64,000 nt of DNA from Paenibacillus spongiae (GCF_024734895.1 NZ_CP091430.1:15001-79000); one strand, 5' to 3'; shown: positions 10,584 through 20,219, numbered from the stretch's first letter. The notes: generated from the sequence alone by a model not told the origin. Program-made: numbers and translations.

Positions 10584-10642
10584 TTCGACAAAATTCTATC
10601 ATTTCTTTTCTCTATAGTACCAACGTTTACCAAAATAGTCAA
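10584..10642 (-). promoter_or_regulatory. abrB sigma-A promoter with downstream Spo0A box
   Basis: Read on the minus strand: TTGACT (10642-10637), 17 bases, TACTAT (10619-10614), so transcription should begin near 10607. A TGTCGAA box (10590-10584), an exact match to the 0A-box core, lies about +17 to +23. In B. subtilis Spo0A~P represses abrB from boxes just downstream of its start site, so position and sequence agree. Confidence 0.8.
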
Positions 10643-10759
10643 TACCGAATTGGACCGGAGTAGGCTCTTATTTGCTAAAATCGCTATAGAGATAAGGTTA
10701 TTAAGCTATACTTATCGTACAACATCAGAATTCATTTTGGAAATAAAATTACGACATTG

Positions 10760-10788
10760 TTCGACATTAAATCTAAAATTGTGTCGAA
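10760..10788. promoter_or_regulatory. Pair of inverted Spo0A-box matches
   Basis: TTCGACA (10760-10766) and TGTCGAA (10782-10788) are two exact 0A-box cores in opposite orientation, 15 bases apart, in the AT-rich divergent region between abrB and the HD phosphohydrolase gene. They lie about 90-117 bases before the + strand start. The rest of this 332-base region shows no gene. Confidence 0.55.
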
Positions 10789-10876
10789 AATTTGTCTAAA
10801 GCTTCTTGTTAAGGGTTAAAACCCCTATTGGTATTATGTTGTAATAACGGGTTACTAGAGTAGGGAGGGATCACCC

Positions 10877-12187
10877 ATGTATGCGAAGATGCGTCCGCTG
10901 GCAGAAGAGAAAGTGTTTAAGGATCCGGTTCACAAGTATATCTACGTTCAAGACGAAACGGTATGGAACCTTATTAATACCAGAGAATTCCAACGACTTC
11001 GGCGCATACGCCAGCTGGGCACCTCCTATCTGACGTTCCATGGCGCCGAGCACAGCCGGTTCTCCCATTCGCTTGGCGTATATGAAATTACACGGAAAAT
11101 CATCTCGCAGTTCGAGCGCGGCGGGTACTCCGATTGGCCTAGAAACGAGAAGTTGGTTTCCCTATGCGCGGCTCTCCTTCATGATGTCGGACACGGTCCG
11201 TTCTCGCATTCCATCGAGGAGGTATTCGAAACCCATCACGAGGAATGGACATGTCGTATATTATTAGAAGAAACGGAAATCAACGACGTGCTCCGAAGGG
11301 TCGATCCGTCCTTTCCGGAGCAGGTTTCAGCCGTTATTTGCAAGACCTATGAGCGTCCCATCGTCATGAGTCTGGTCTCGAGTCAGATGGACGCCGACCG
11401 CATGGATTATCTCCTGCGCGACGCTTATTTTACAGGGGTCAATTATGGCACATTCGATCTGGAGCGCATTCTCCGTGTGCTTCGTCCCCACCAGGATCAA
11501 ATCGTCGTCAAGGAGAGCGGCATGCATGCCGTTGAAGATTACTTGATGTCCCGTTACCAGATGTATTGGCAGGTTTATTTTCACCCGGTTACCCGCAGCT
11601 CGGAAATTATTCTCAGGCAAATTTTCCGCAGAGCCAAAGAGCTCTATGGGAGCAGCTACAGCTTCGCTTGGATGATTGATCCGCTTGAACATTTGCTTCA
11701 GGGCACAATAGATGTGGAAGGGTATTTATCGCTTGATGAAGCGCTTGTCCAGACGGCATTCGTCCAATGGCAGAAGGAAGCGGATCCGGTTCTGTCCGAC
11801 TTGTGTCAGCGGTTCTTAAACCGTAAACTATATAAGTATGTCACCATGGATGAAGCGAATGAAACGTTGTGGCGGCAAATACGCGACGAATTTCATTCTG
11901 CCGGGCTCCACCCGGAATATCACCTTGAAATCGACTTCCCGCTGGATTTGCCATACGATGTTTATCAGCCGGGAGCAGCCGTATCGGAGAAAGACGAAAA
12001 ACCGCCGATTTTGCTTCTCGACCAGGAGGAGCGTTTGTCAGAGATATCGGCAAAATCCGATATAATTCGATCCATTACCGGCCTTCACCGCGGGAAATAT
12101 CACCTCTATTTCCCGATGGAGAAAGTGCGTGAGAAGGCGGCGTATTTCTCGCAAGCCGTGCGTGATGTATTTGGCTTTTACTTGTAG
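10877..12187 (+). CDS. HD domain phosphohydrolase (YwfO-like)
   Basis: A 436-residue HD-superfamily protein. Metal ligands appear in order as FSHSLGVYE (His, about 60-68), LLHDVGHGPFSHS (His-Asp, 97-109), and a later Asp in MDADRMDYLLRD near 175-186. The architecture matches B. subtilis YwfO, a dNTP triphosphohydrolase-like enzyme. Start at ATG 10877 has GTAGGGAGGGATCACCC upstream. In B. subtilis metS sits between abrB and tatD; here this gene takes that place. The substrate is inferred, not shown. Confidence 0.88.
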   Translation: MYAKMRPLAEEKVFKDPVHKYIYVQDETVWNLINTREFQRLRRIRQLGTSYLTFHGAEHSRFSHSLGVYEITRKIISQFERGGYSDWPRNEKLVSLCAALLHDVGHGPFSHSIEEVFETHHEEWTCRILLEETEINDVLRRVDPSFPEQVSAVICKTYERPIVMSLVSSQMDADRMDYLLRDAYFTGVNYGTFDLERILRVLRPHQDQIVVKESGMHAVEDYLMSRYQMYWQVYFHPVTRSSEIILRQIFRRAKELYGSSYSFAWMIDPLEHLLQGTIDVEGYLSLDEALVQTAFVQWQKEADPVLSDLCQRFLNRKLYKYVTMDEANETLWRQIRDEFHSAGLHPEYHLEIDFPLDLPYDVYQPGAAVSEKDEKPPILLLDQEERLSEISAKSDIIRSITGLHRGKYHLYFPMEKVREKAAYFSQAVRDVFGFYL

Positions 12188-12207
12188 AAAGGGGTTTGTC
12201 TTCATTG

Positions 12208-12975
12208 ATGTTAATCGACACTCACACCCACTTGGATTCCTATAAATTCGACGCTGACCGCGCAGAAGTCATCGAAAGGGCGCGGGCTGCCGGAATCGAA
12301 AAATTAATCAATATCGGGTTCAACCGCGAAACGATTCCGACTACGATGGAATTAGCGGAACGTTATGATTTTATTTACGCCGTTGTCGGGTGGCATCCCG
12401 TGGACAGCATCGAGATGCTTCCTGGGGATTTGGATTGGATCGCCTCGCTCTGCGATCATCCGAAGGTTGTGGCGATCGGGGAAATAGGCCTCGATTATCA
12501 CTGGGATACGTCGCCGAAGGATATCCAGCAGCGGGTATTCCGGCAGCAGATCGAGCTGGCCAAGCAGAAGAAGCTGCCGATCGTCATTCATAACCGCGAC
12601 GCTCATGAGGATGTCGTCCGTATCCTGAAAGAAGAGCGGGCACAAGAGGTTGGCGGCGTGATGCACTGTTACTCCGGCAGCTGGGAAACGGCCAAGCAAT
12701 GCCTGGACATGAACTTCTATATTTCGTTCGGAGGACCGGTCACATTCCAGAATGCGCGTGTCCCGAAAGAGGTGCTCGCCCGGGTGCCGCTGGACCGTCT
12801 TCTCATCGAAACGGACTCCCCATATTTGGCTCCGCATCCATATCGCGGAAAGCGAAATGAATCGGCTTACGTGCGGCTGGTTGCCGAGGCTGCAGCGGAA
12901 ATAACAGGCAAATCTTTGGAACAAATTTCCAAAATCACGACTGAGAATGCATTAAGATGTTTTAACATTGGGTGA
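12208..12975 (+). CDS. tatD: TatD family metal-dependent hydrolase (YabD)
   Basis: A 255-residue TIM-barrel amidohydrolase relative with DNase activity in homologues. Metal-binding motifs are all present: DTHTHLD near the start, GEIGLDYHWD (about 92-101), VIHNRD, MHCYSG and ETDSPYLAPHPYRGK. ATG 12208 gives the length of B. subtilis TatD; TTG 12205 and TTG 12196 are in-frame alternatives. The stop is followed by a 600-base leader region of the yabE-like gene. Confidence 0.94.
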   Translation: MLIDTHTHLDSYKFDADRAEVIERARAAGIEKLINIGFNRETIPTTMELAERYDFIYAVVGWHPVDSIEMLPGDLDWIASLCDHPKVVAIGEIGLDYHWDTSPKDIQQRVFRQQIELAKQKKLPIVIHNRDAHEDVVRILKEERAQEVGGVMHCYSGSWETAKQCLDMNFYISFGGPVTFQNARVPKEVLARVPLDRLLIETDSPYLAPHPYRGKRNESAYVRLVAEAAAEITGKSLEQISKITTENALRCFNIG

Positions 12976-13168
12976 AAAGAGCTCTGAGAGCAAGGATTTG
13001 GGACCAATCCCACGAAAAAACTAATTTTCAATCAAGAAATCGCCAGTTTTTCGCGAGTTTATCCTTAAAATTCGTTAAAATCGTCATTAATCGCTTCTTT
13101 ACAATTTGGAGCAAAAGACGGTATCATTCATCTCAGAGCTTTTGAAACATTGTATTCCTTTTCCAATA

Positions 13169-13352
13169 TCGCTTAATCTCCAGTATGGAGAGCGGGGGAA
13201 CCAAGAGCGTACGCTGAATCGAATTTTTGGCGTGTGCCTGTTGAATTCTTCTTGGGGTGAATTTATGCAGCGGTACTTTAGTTTTGTAAAGTGCCGAAGT
13301 GCGAATAGGGCGACTCTCTTGCCCGAACCCGACAGCTAACCTCGTAAGCGCA
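13169..13352 (+). ncRNA. c-di-AMP riboswitch (ydaO/yuaA type)
   Basis: The conserved ydaO-yuaA aptamer blocks are visible in order: TCGCTTAATCT (13169), GAGCGGGGGAACCAAG (about 13190), TTGGGGTGAATT (near 13253), a variable hairpin ACTTTAGTTTTGTAAAGT, AGGGCGACTCTCTTGCCCG, then AACCCGACAGCTAACCTCG with the closing GTAAGCG. The class binds c-di-AMP and turns genes off. A terminator follows within 60 bases. The target is the yabE-like wall hydrolase, a usual target of this class. Confidence 0.93.
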
Positions 13353-13402
13353 AATAGAGAGATCAACCTCGTGCATCCATTCCATGCTACCTGTATTTTG
13401 GG

Positions 13403-13448
13403 GAAGCCACGAAACAGATCCTCTGTCGTCGGCTTCTTTTTATTTTTG
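13403..13448 (+). terminator. Riboswitch expression-platform terminator
   Basis: A GAAGCC..ACAGA stem closes on TCTGT..GGCTTC around loop TCC, followed by TTTTTATTTTT. It lies 50 bases after the aptamer and 140 bases before the coding start, as expected for ligand-dependent termination. Confidence 0.85.
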
Positions 13449-13591
13449 AATAATGCGTAAACTGACGACATAGGGTGTATACATGGAGGTGGGCATGAGG
13501 AAGAGCGTGTGTGCACGCTAAATCTAACTAGTCGCGTCAAATTTAATCATGCATAATTCGACGGCGGGGCTATGTAAGGAGGACCGATGAA

Positions 13592-14740
13592 GTGGGCCAA
13601 CTCCAGCTTAAGGACACCCATGGGAAACGATCATCCAGCATGTCTTTCGCATTGCGATGGAAGCATGAGAACTTGCGTTTAATTATTCTAAGCGCTATGA
13701 TCTCAATCGCTATGACTTTCATGTTTCTGGTGTTGTTGTACGGGACGGCTGACAAGCGCGTATCCGTAGTAGTTAACGGACAGGAAAACATTGTTTCAAC
13801 CAAGCAATGGGTCCTTCAACGCCTACTGGATGAACAAGCCATCACGATTGGACCGAACGATAAAGTGTCCATGCCTCTGAATGGAGGCGTAAAGGACGGC
13901 GACCGTATTGTTATTGATCATGCGGTACCGCTCCAAGTGAAGGCTGACGGCAAGGTAAGAACGTTGTACACGACAGAAAAAACAGTTAGGGAAGCGATCG
14001 ATCAAGCTAATATATCGGTTCGCAATCAAGATAAGGTACTTCCTGCCATGGATACGGCGGTCCAGCCGAACATGTCCGTTACGGTCGTGAGGATCGATAA
14101 GCACCTCTCACAGAATTCCTACACGGTGCCGTTCACGGTCGTCAAGAAGGAAGACCCGAATTTGCCGCAAGGCAAACAAAAGTTAATGCAGGTGGGCAAA
14201 GAAGGTACCGTTGTGAAGCGTTATGAGAAGGTGTTTGCGGACGGGAAAATGGTGTCGCATACGCTTGTATCGAAGATGACGCAAGCGACGGCCATCAATC
14301 AAGTCGTGGCAGTCGGAACGAAGAAAGAAGAGCCGAAGGTTACGGTGTTGTCCGCGAAGGCGCCGTCTGTGGCGACAATGACGAAGAAGGGCGTCACGTT
14401 TAAGCCCAAGAAAGTCTTAAAGAATGTAACGTTAACGGCTTATTCGGCAGGCGTCGAGTCTACCGGTAAGAGTAAAGGGCATCCACAGTACGGCATTACG
14501 GCTTCCGGCGCACGCGTCAAGGAAGGACGTACCATTGCCGTCGATCCGAAGGTCATTCCGATCGGCTGGTGGGTGTATATCGAAGGTATCGGTTTCCGCC
14601 GTGCGGAAGATACAGGCGGCGCGATCAAAGGCAATAAGATCGACGTTTATTTCGACAGCGAGAAATATGCGGATCGCTTCGGTCGGAAGAAGGGCTATAC
14701 GGTATACGTACTGGGGCCGAAGAAACCGGAATCGATCTGA
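13592..14740 (+). CDS. yabE: YabE-like cell-wall protein with DUF348, G5 and 3D domains
   Basis: A 382-residue exported protein. A cytoplasmic basic N terminus precedes a membrane segment at about 30-51 (uncleaved anchor or signal). Two ubiquitin-like DUF348 repeats (about 55-165), a G5 domain (about 175-250) and a C-terminal 3D domain (about 285-378) follow; the 3D aspartates lie in AVDPKVIP, AEDTGG and KIDVYF. Such proteins resemble resuscitation-promoting factors or lytic transglycosylases acting on peptidoglycan. Start GTG 13592 has AAGGAGGA seven bases upstream. Expression is controlled by the riboswitch upstream. Confidence 0.92.
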   Translation: MGQLQLKDTHGKRSSSMSFALRWKHENLRLIILSAMISIAMTFMFLVLLYGTADKRVSVVVNGQENIVSTKQWVLQRLLDEQAITIGPNDKVSMPLNGGVKDGDRIVIDHAVPLQVKADGKVRTLYTTEKTVREAIDQANISVRNQDKVLPAMDTAVQPNMSVTVVRIDKHLSQNSYTVPFTVVKKEDPNLPQGKQKLMQVGKEGTVVKRYEKVFADGKMVSHTLVSKMTQATAINQVVAVGTKKEEPKVTVLSAKAPSVATMTKKGVTFKPKKVLKNVTLTAYSAGVESTGKSKGHPQYGITASGARVKEGRTIAVDPKVIPIGWWVYIEGIGFRRAEDTGGAIKGNKIDVYFDSEKYADRFGRKKGYTVYVLGPKKPESI

Positions 14741-14796
14741 TATTAGCGGCTGTGATTAATTATTATCGTATTTCAAAAGGAAATATGCCATCATAA

Positions 14797-14823
14797 AGGA
14801 GAGGCGACGCCTCTTCTTTTTGT
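14797..14823 (+). terminator. Terminator after the yabE-like gene
   Basis: AGGAGAGG-CGACG-CCTCTTCT stem (one GU) followed by TTTTT. Confidence 0.8.
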
Positions 14824-14853
14824 ATGTTTGTCTAGAGGGGATGAAGGAACGGC

Positions 14854-16295
<1,442 letters not shown>

Positions 16296-16315
16296 GGCCG
16301 GGCAAGGCACCTATA

Positions 16316-16356
16316 AGAGCCAATCTCCGAATACAAGGGGATTGGCTCTATTTTTC
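16316..16356 (+). terminator. Terminator after rsmA
   Basis: AGAGCCAAT / ATTGGCTCT stem with a 16-base loop, then ATTTTT. Confidence 0.88.
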
Positions 16357-16442
16357 GTTAGAACGTATGCCCCTCATTGGGTTGCACATGATATTGGCGG
16401 CAAGAGAAAACCCCTTCTTAGGGTTTTGGGCTTGCGGAAGGG

Positions 16443-16471
16443 CACCAACAGCCCTATATGCCCATAGGATA
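16443..16471 (+). promoter_or_regulatory. Sigma-K type promoter of yabG
   Basis: CACC (16443-16446), a 16-base spacer and CATAGGATA (16463-16471) fit sigma-K (-35 AC core, -10 CATANNNTA). It ends 21 bases before the yabG start. B. subtilis yabG is a late mother-cell, sigma-K-dependent gene. Confidence 0.65.
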
Positions 16472-16492
16472 AGACGAAGAGGTGATTTGCCC

Positions 16493-17374
16493 ATGAAGCA
16501 GGGGGACCTGGTCGTCCGCAAATCGTATGGCGGGGACGTGCTATTCCGTATTGCAACCATGAACCAACAATTCGCTACCCTAAAAGGCACGGACTACCGG
16601 CTGCTTGCTGACGCGCCGATTCCCGACTTGTCTATTGTGCGCGATCCCGAATTTACGGGGGCGGCCAAGCAAGTGAGAATCAAAGTAAATGAATCGATGC
16701 GGCGGATGCAGGAGCAGCGGCAGCAGCAGATGCAGAAGGGCGAGGAGGAGCTTAGGCGTGCATTGAATCAAGGGGCGCCTTACTTCGAAGTGCCTGGCAA
16801 AGTGCTGCATTTGGACGGAGACGCCAACTATTTGAAAAAAAGCATGCAGCTGTACACGCAGATGAGAGTACCTGCTCACGGCATTTATGCCCATGAATCG
16901 CAAATGCCCGATCTCGTGTACCGTCTGCTGCCGCAAATAAAACCGGATATCGTAGTCATAACCGGACATGATGGTGTTTTGAAGAGCCGTGAACCGAATG
17001 ATTTGTACAGTTTGGCCAGCTACAAGAACTCGCAGAACTTCGTTAATGCGGTACGGGTCGCCCGTGACTATGAGAAGAACCGTGATGGGCTCATTGTGGT
17101 GGCCGGCGCCTGCCAGTCGCACTTTGAAGCGCTCCTGCAGTCAGGCTCTAATTTTGCCAGCTCGCCGGGGCGCGTATTGATTCATGCTCTGGATCCCGTC
17201 TATATTGCCATTAAAGCGAGCTACACGCCCATTAGGGACACCATTAACCTGTCGGACGTCATTAACGGTACGATCAGCGGTATCGATGGGATGGGCGGTA
17301 TCGAGACATTAGGCAAGTATCGGGTCGGCCTGCCCAAGCCCAAAACGCTCACAAGTGTGAAGCCAACTGTTTAA
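16493..17374 (+). CDS. yabG: Sporulation-specific protease YabG
   Basis: A 293-residue protein, close to the B. subtilis length of 290. YabG is a coat-associated cysteine protease that trims SpoIVA, SafA and other coat proteins during late coat maturation. It has an N-terminal SH3-like segment (GDLVVRKSYGGDVLFRI), a Glu/Gln-rich helix (about 65-90) and the core segments DIVVITGHDGVLK and VVAGACQSHFEALL, the latter carrying a likely catalytic Cys. ATG 16493 is used because AAGAGGTG is nearby; the longer frame from 16367 runs through the promoter. Confidence 0.93.
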   Translation: MKQGDLVVRKSYGGDVLFRIATMNQQFATLKGTDYRLLADAPIPDLSIVRDPEFTGAAKQVRIKVNESMRRMQEQRQQQMQKGEEELRRALNQGAPYFEVPGKVLHLDGDANYLKKSMQLYTQMRVPAHGIYAHESQMPDLVYRLLPQIKPDIVVITGHDGVLKSREPNDLYSLASYKNSQNFVNAVRVARDYEKNRDGLIVVAGACQSHFEALLQSGSNFASSPGRVLIHALDPVYIAIKASYTPIRDTINLSDVINGTISGIDGMGGIETLGKYRVGLPKPKTLTSVKPTV

Positions 17375-17430
17375 TATGCGGCAAAATTATTGAATTATGC
17401 ATAATTCGCGCAAAATTAGTTATTTGTGTG

Positions 17431-17460
17431 TTGACAATTTGTTTACTTCGCTGTTATAAT
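17431..17460 (+). promoter_or_regulatory. veg promoter P1 (sigma-A)
   Basis: TTGACA (17431-17436), 18 bases, TATAAT (17455-17460): both hexamers are perfect. Confidence 0.9.
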
Positions 17461-17468
17461 ATAAAATT

Positions 17469-17497
17469 TTGACAAACCGCCTCCTCCGCGTTATAAT
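17469..17497 (+). promoter_or_regulatory. veg promoter P2 (sigma-A)
   Basis: TTGACA (17469-17474), the optimal 17 bases, TATAAT (17492-17497): both hexamers are perfect, starting nine bases after P1 ends. Transcription would start near 17504, just upstream of the GAAAGAGGTGG ribosome site. Confidence 0.92.
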
Positions 17498-17524
17498 GGA
17501 CAAGGAAAGAGGTGGTAGTGGACA

Positions 17525-17797
17525 ATGGCAAAAAATGCGCTGTTGGAGATCAAACGCAGTTTGGAGGCACATGTTGGCTCCAAGATACGTCTTCGAGCTA
17601 ACGGAGGCCGCCGAAAGACCATCGAACGTACAGGTGTATTGGAAGATATCTACCCTTCTGTTTTTATTGTGAAACTTGATCAGGAACAACATGCATTCAA
17701 GCGTGTCTCCTACAGCTATGCGGACATCTTGACCGAATCGGTTGAAGTAACCGTAGATAGCGATGACGGCCAGGTTCGCATTACTTATTTGCAATAG
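17525..17797 (+). CDS. veg: Veg protein, biofilm-related
   Basis: A 90-residue small beta-rich protein recognised by [19 protein letters not shown] and the [24 protein letters not shown] core. In B. subtilis Veg stimulates biofilm matrix gene expression by acting against SinR, and the veg promoter is among the strongest known. The two perfect promoters upstream fit that. The start ATG is 17525 with AAAGAGGTGG upstream. It is a single-gene unit between yabG and sspF, as in B. subtilis. Confidence 0.95.
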   Translation: MAKNALLEIKRSLEAHVGSKIRLRANGGRRKTIERTGVLEDIYPSVFIVKLDQEQHAFKRVSYSYADILTESVEVTVDSDDGQVRITYLQ

Positions 17798-17825
17798 ACG
17801 ATAGATCGGGAGCGCGGGTGCTTAA

Positions 17826-17891
17826 ACGTTAACCAAGCCAAAGCATATATTTGGCGGGTAATGACGGTTAACGTACGACCGTGTTCTTTTT
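17826..17891 (+). terminator. Likely veg terminator (nested hairpin)
   Basis: The outer 9-bp arms ACGTTAACC (17826-17834) and GGTTAACGT (17866-17874) enclose an inner GCCAAA / TTTGGC hairpin. A T run (17885-17893) follows after 11 bases, so termination is likely but not textbook. Confidence 0.55.
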
Positions 17892-17909
17892 TTTGCCAAT
17901 GGACATGCC

Positions 17910-17938
17910 GCATGAGGAGGCCGATTTCACGCATACTA
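17910..17938 (+). promoter_or_regulatory. Sigma-G promoter of sspF
   Basis: GCATG (17910-17914), 17 bases, CATACTA (17932-17938) match the sigma-G consensus GHATR-N17/18-CATWHTA. It ends 34 bases before the sspF start. Confidence 0.72.
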
Positions 17939-17972
17939 ACCTTAAACTAGCGTGGAGGAGGTCTTTCTCACG

Positions 17973-18269
17973 ATGAGCAGGAGACGCCGCAGCATCATGA
18001 GCGAGCAATTGAAATACGAACTGGCTAAAGATCTGGGCTTTTATGATACCGTCCAAAAAGAAGGCTGGGGCGGCATCCGCGCCAAGGATGCCGGGAATAT
18101 GGTGAAGCGGGCGATTCAAATGGCGGAGGAGTCGGCCGCTAAGCAGACTCAGCACGCGCAGCCGGTTCAACAGGCGGCCTATGTGCCCCATGCCCAGCAG
18201 TCGACTTATGTACAGCCGCAGCAGAGTCGTTACATCCCAACGAACAATACCGGACGAGGCTCGTTATAA
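17973..18269 (+). CDS. sspF: Small acid-soluble spore protein SspF family
   Basis: A 98-residue alpha/beta-type SASP-related protein. The core [44 protein letters not shown] is highly conserved; alpha/beta SASPs coat spore DNA. The protein is longer than B. subtilis SspF (about 61 aa) because of a Gln/Pro/Tyr-rich tail of some 40 residues (after about residue 54). ATG 17973 is used, with GTGGAGGAGGT ten bases upstream; an alternative start is the MSEQ methionine. Confidence 0.9.
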   Translation: MSRRRRSIMSEQLKYELAKDLGFYDTVQKEGWGGIRAKDAGNMVKRAIQMAEESAAKQTQHAQPVQQAAYVPHAQQSTYVQPQQSRYIPTNNTGRGSL

Positions 18270-18307
18270 GATTCCGAACAGGGCATTTGTATCACATGGA
18301 GAACTCA

Positions 18308-18366
18308 AGCTAAGACGTCAAGGAACATGCTTTGGCATGTGCTTGGAATGCGTCTTAGCTTTTCTT
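18308..18366 (+). terminator. Terminator after sspF
   Basis: AGCTAAGACG (18308-18317) pairs with CGTCTTAGCT (18351-18360), with an inner ACATGC/GCATGT hairpin, followed by TTTCTT. Confidence 0.82.
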
Positions 18367-18437
18367 ATGTCCTTTTGTTAAAATAGGGGTTAGTCTATAT
18401 GGATAAGTCAACGTTAACGAACGGGTGAAGACGACAA

Positions 18438-19292
18438 ATGAAAATTTATGAGAAAGCCCCGGCTAAAATCAATCTGCTTCTCGACGTACTGCGTAAACGG
18501 GAAGACGGATTTCATGAAGTGGAAATGATTATGACGATGGTCGATTTGGCAGACCGTCTGGAGATGGAAGAGCTGCCCCGGGACAGCATTATGATATCGA
18601 GTCAGGCCGGTTATATTCCTCTGGATGAGAAGAACCTGGCCTTCCAGGCGGCCAAGCTGATTAAGGACCGTTACGACGTGCACAAAGGCGTGTACATACA
18701 TCTGGACAAGAAGATTCCCGTTGCGGCCGGTCTTGCCGGCGGGAGCAGCGATGCGGCGGCTACGCTGCGCGGACTGAACCGGCTGTGGGGACTCGGCATC
18801 TCGGAAGCGGAGCTATGCGAGCTTGGCGCAGAGCTGGGCTCTGACGTCCCGTTCTGTGTCACGGGTGGGACGGCGATCGCGACAGGCCGCGGCGAGAAGC
18901 TGGAGAGGATCCATAATCCGCCGCAATGCTGGGTCGTACTCGCCAAGCCGCCGATCAACGTATCGACTGCGGATGTATACGGGAAATTTCGTGTCAACGA
19001 ATTGAAGCAGCATCCTTCCAAGGCCAATATGGTGAACGCTATCTCCCGCGGATCCTTCACCGATATCTGCAATAACCTTGGCAATGTGCTGGAAACGGTT
19101 ACCCTCCAGCTCTATCCGGAAGTACGGCAGCTGAAGGAAAGTATGGAGCGGCTCGGTGCGGATGGCGTACTTATGTCGGGCAGCGGCCCGACCGTATTCG
19201 GCCTGGTTAGCAAGGAAGCGAAGGTTTCACGGATATACAACGGATTGCGGGGATACTGCAAAGAAGTATATGTGGTAAGAATGCTGACATGA
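18438..19292 (+). CDS. ispE: 4-(cytidine 5'-diphospho)-2-C-methyl-D-erythritol kinase
   Basis: A 284-residue GHMP kinase of the MEP isoprenoid pathway. The N-terminal [21 protein letters not shown] (residues 7-27) and the GHMP ATP motif [17 protein letters not shown] (about 94-110) are intact, as is the C-terminal [11 protein letters not shown] glycine motif. Length is usual. In B. subtilis ispE and purR also adjoin; here an 83-base gap with its own promoter and operator separates them. Confidence 0.96.
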   Translation: MKIYEKAPAKINLLLDVLRKREDGFHEVEMIMTMVDLADRLEMEELPRDSIMISSQAGYIPLDEKNLAFQAAKLIKDRYDVHKGVYIHLDKKIPVAAGLAGGSSDAAATLRGLNRLWGLGISEAELCELGAELGSDVPFCVTGGTAIATGRGEKLERIHNPPQCWVVLAKPPINVSTADVYGKFRVNELKQHPSKANMVNAISRGSFTDICNNLGNVLETVTLQLYPEVRQLKESMERLGADGVLMSGSGPTVFGLVSKEAKVSRIYNGLRGYCKEVYVVRMLT

Positions 19293-19307
19293 ACCCGACG
19301 TTGTTCT

Positions 19308-19358
19308 TGATTAAATCCGTATAAAAATGATATATTATCATTATAATATTCGGATTTA
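19308..19358 (+). promoter_or_regulatory. purR promoter with paired PurBox-like inverted repeat
   Basis: TAAATCCG (ending near 19319) and CGGATTTA (19351-19358) are inverted 8-bp arms. The second, read on the minus strand as AAATCCGAATATT, resembles the PurBox AWWWCCGAACAWT. Between them lies TATATT (19331-19336), 17 bases from TTGATT (about 19308-19313), a plausible sigma-A promoter. PurR would therefore sit on its own promoter. Confidence 0.6.
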
Positions 19359-19375
19359 GGTAGGGGAGTAGCGCC

Positions 19376-20200
19376 TTGAAAAAATTGAAACGAAGTGCAA
19401 GGTTAGTGGAGATGACGCAGTATCTGCTTATGCGCCCCCATACGTTAATTTCGCTAACAGCATTTGCCGACCGTTACCAATCGGCCAAGTCGTCCATTAG
19501 CGAGGATCTTGCCATTATTAAAGAGGTCTTCGAGGAAGAGGGTCTTGGCGAGCTTCATACGCTGGCGGGTGCGGCCGGCGGGGTGAAGTACACGCCGAAG
19601 ATGGATAAGAACGAAGCGAAGGCGATTATCGAACGCGTCTGTCACCAACTGGAACAGCCCGAGAGAGTATTGCCCGGCGGTTACCTGTATTTGACCGACT
19701 TGCTTGGCCAGCCGGGTCTTCTTGCCGATGTGGGCCGCATGTTCGCAACCGCCTTCGCGGGGCGCGAAATCGACGTCATTATGACGGTGGAGACGAAGGG
19801 TATTCCGCTGGCCTATGCCACGGCTGCCTGTATGAACCTGCCGGTCGTCATCGTTCGGCGGGACAACAAAGTAACAGAAGGCTCGGCGGTTAGCATCAAT
19901 TATGTATCGGGATCTACGAAACGGATCCAGACGATGTCTCTGGCACGCCGTGCGCTGAAGGAGCAGTCCCGCGTCCTTATTATTGACGACTTCATGAAAG
20001 CCGGGGGAACGGTTCAGGGCATGATGGATTTGTTATATGAATTCAATGCCAAGGTTGCAGGGGTCGGTGTATTCGTAGAATCCGGGGAGCTGGGAACGGA
20101 GGAGCGGCTGCTGGAGGATTATGTATCTCTGGCCAAGCTGACTTCAGTCGACCTGAGAACGAAGCAGATGACGATTGTACCGGGTAATTTTTTCGATTAA
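19376..20200 (+). CDS. purR: Purine operon repressor PurR
   Basis: A 274-residue repressor: an N-terminal winged helix (about 1-75, RSARLVEMTQYLL...SISEDLAIIKEVF) and a phosphoribosyltransferase-like domain (about 80-270). The PRPP-binding motif is VLIIDDFMKAGGTVQGM (about 201-217). B. subtilis PurR binds PurBox pairs and is released by PRPP. Start is TTG 19376 after GTAGGGGAG. ridA follows 19 bases downstream, as yabJ does in B. subtilis. Confidence 0.96.
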   Translation: MKKLKRSARLVEMTQYLLMRPHTLISLTAFADRYQSAKSSISEDLAIIKEVFEEEGLGELHTLAGAAGGVKYTPKMDKNEAKAIIERVCHQLEQPERVLPGGYLYLTDLLGQPGLLADVGRMFATAFAGREIDVIMTVETKGIPLAYATAACMNLPVVIVRRDNKVTEGSAVSINYVSGSTKRIQTMSLARRALKEQSRVLIIDDFMKAGGTVQGMMDLLYEFNAKVAGVGVFVESGELGTEERLLEDYVSLAKLTSVDLRTKQMTIVPGNFFD

Positions 20201-20219
20201 ATAGGAGGCCATCATACAC

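Noticed and set aside
12976..13168. Possible small gene or terminator after tatD
   Set aside because: A short TGGGACCAATCCCA hairpin is followed by A, not T, and no frame has a ribosome site; the part after 13169 is explained by the riboswitch.
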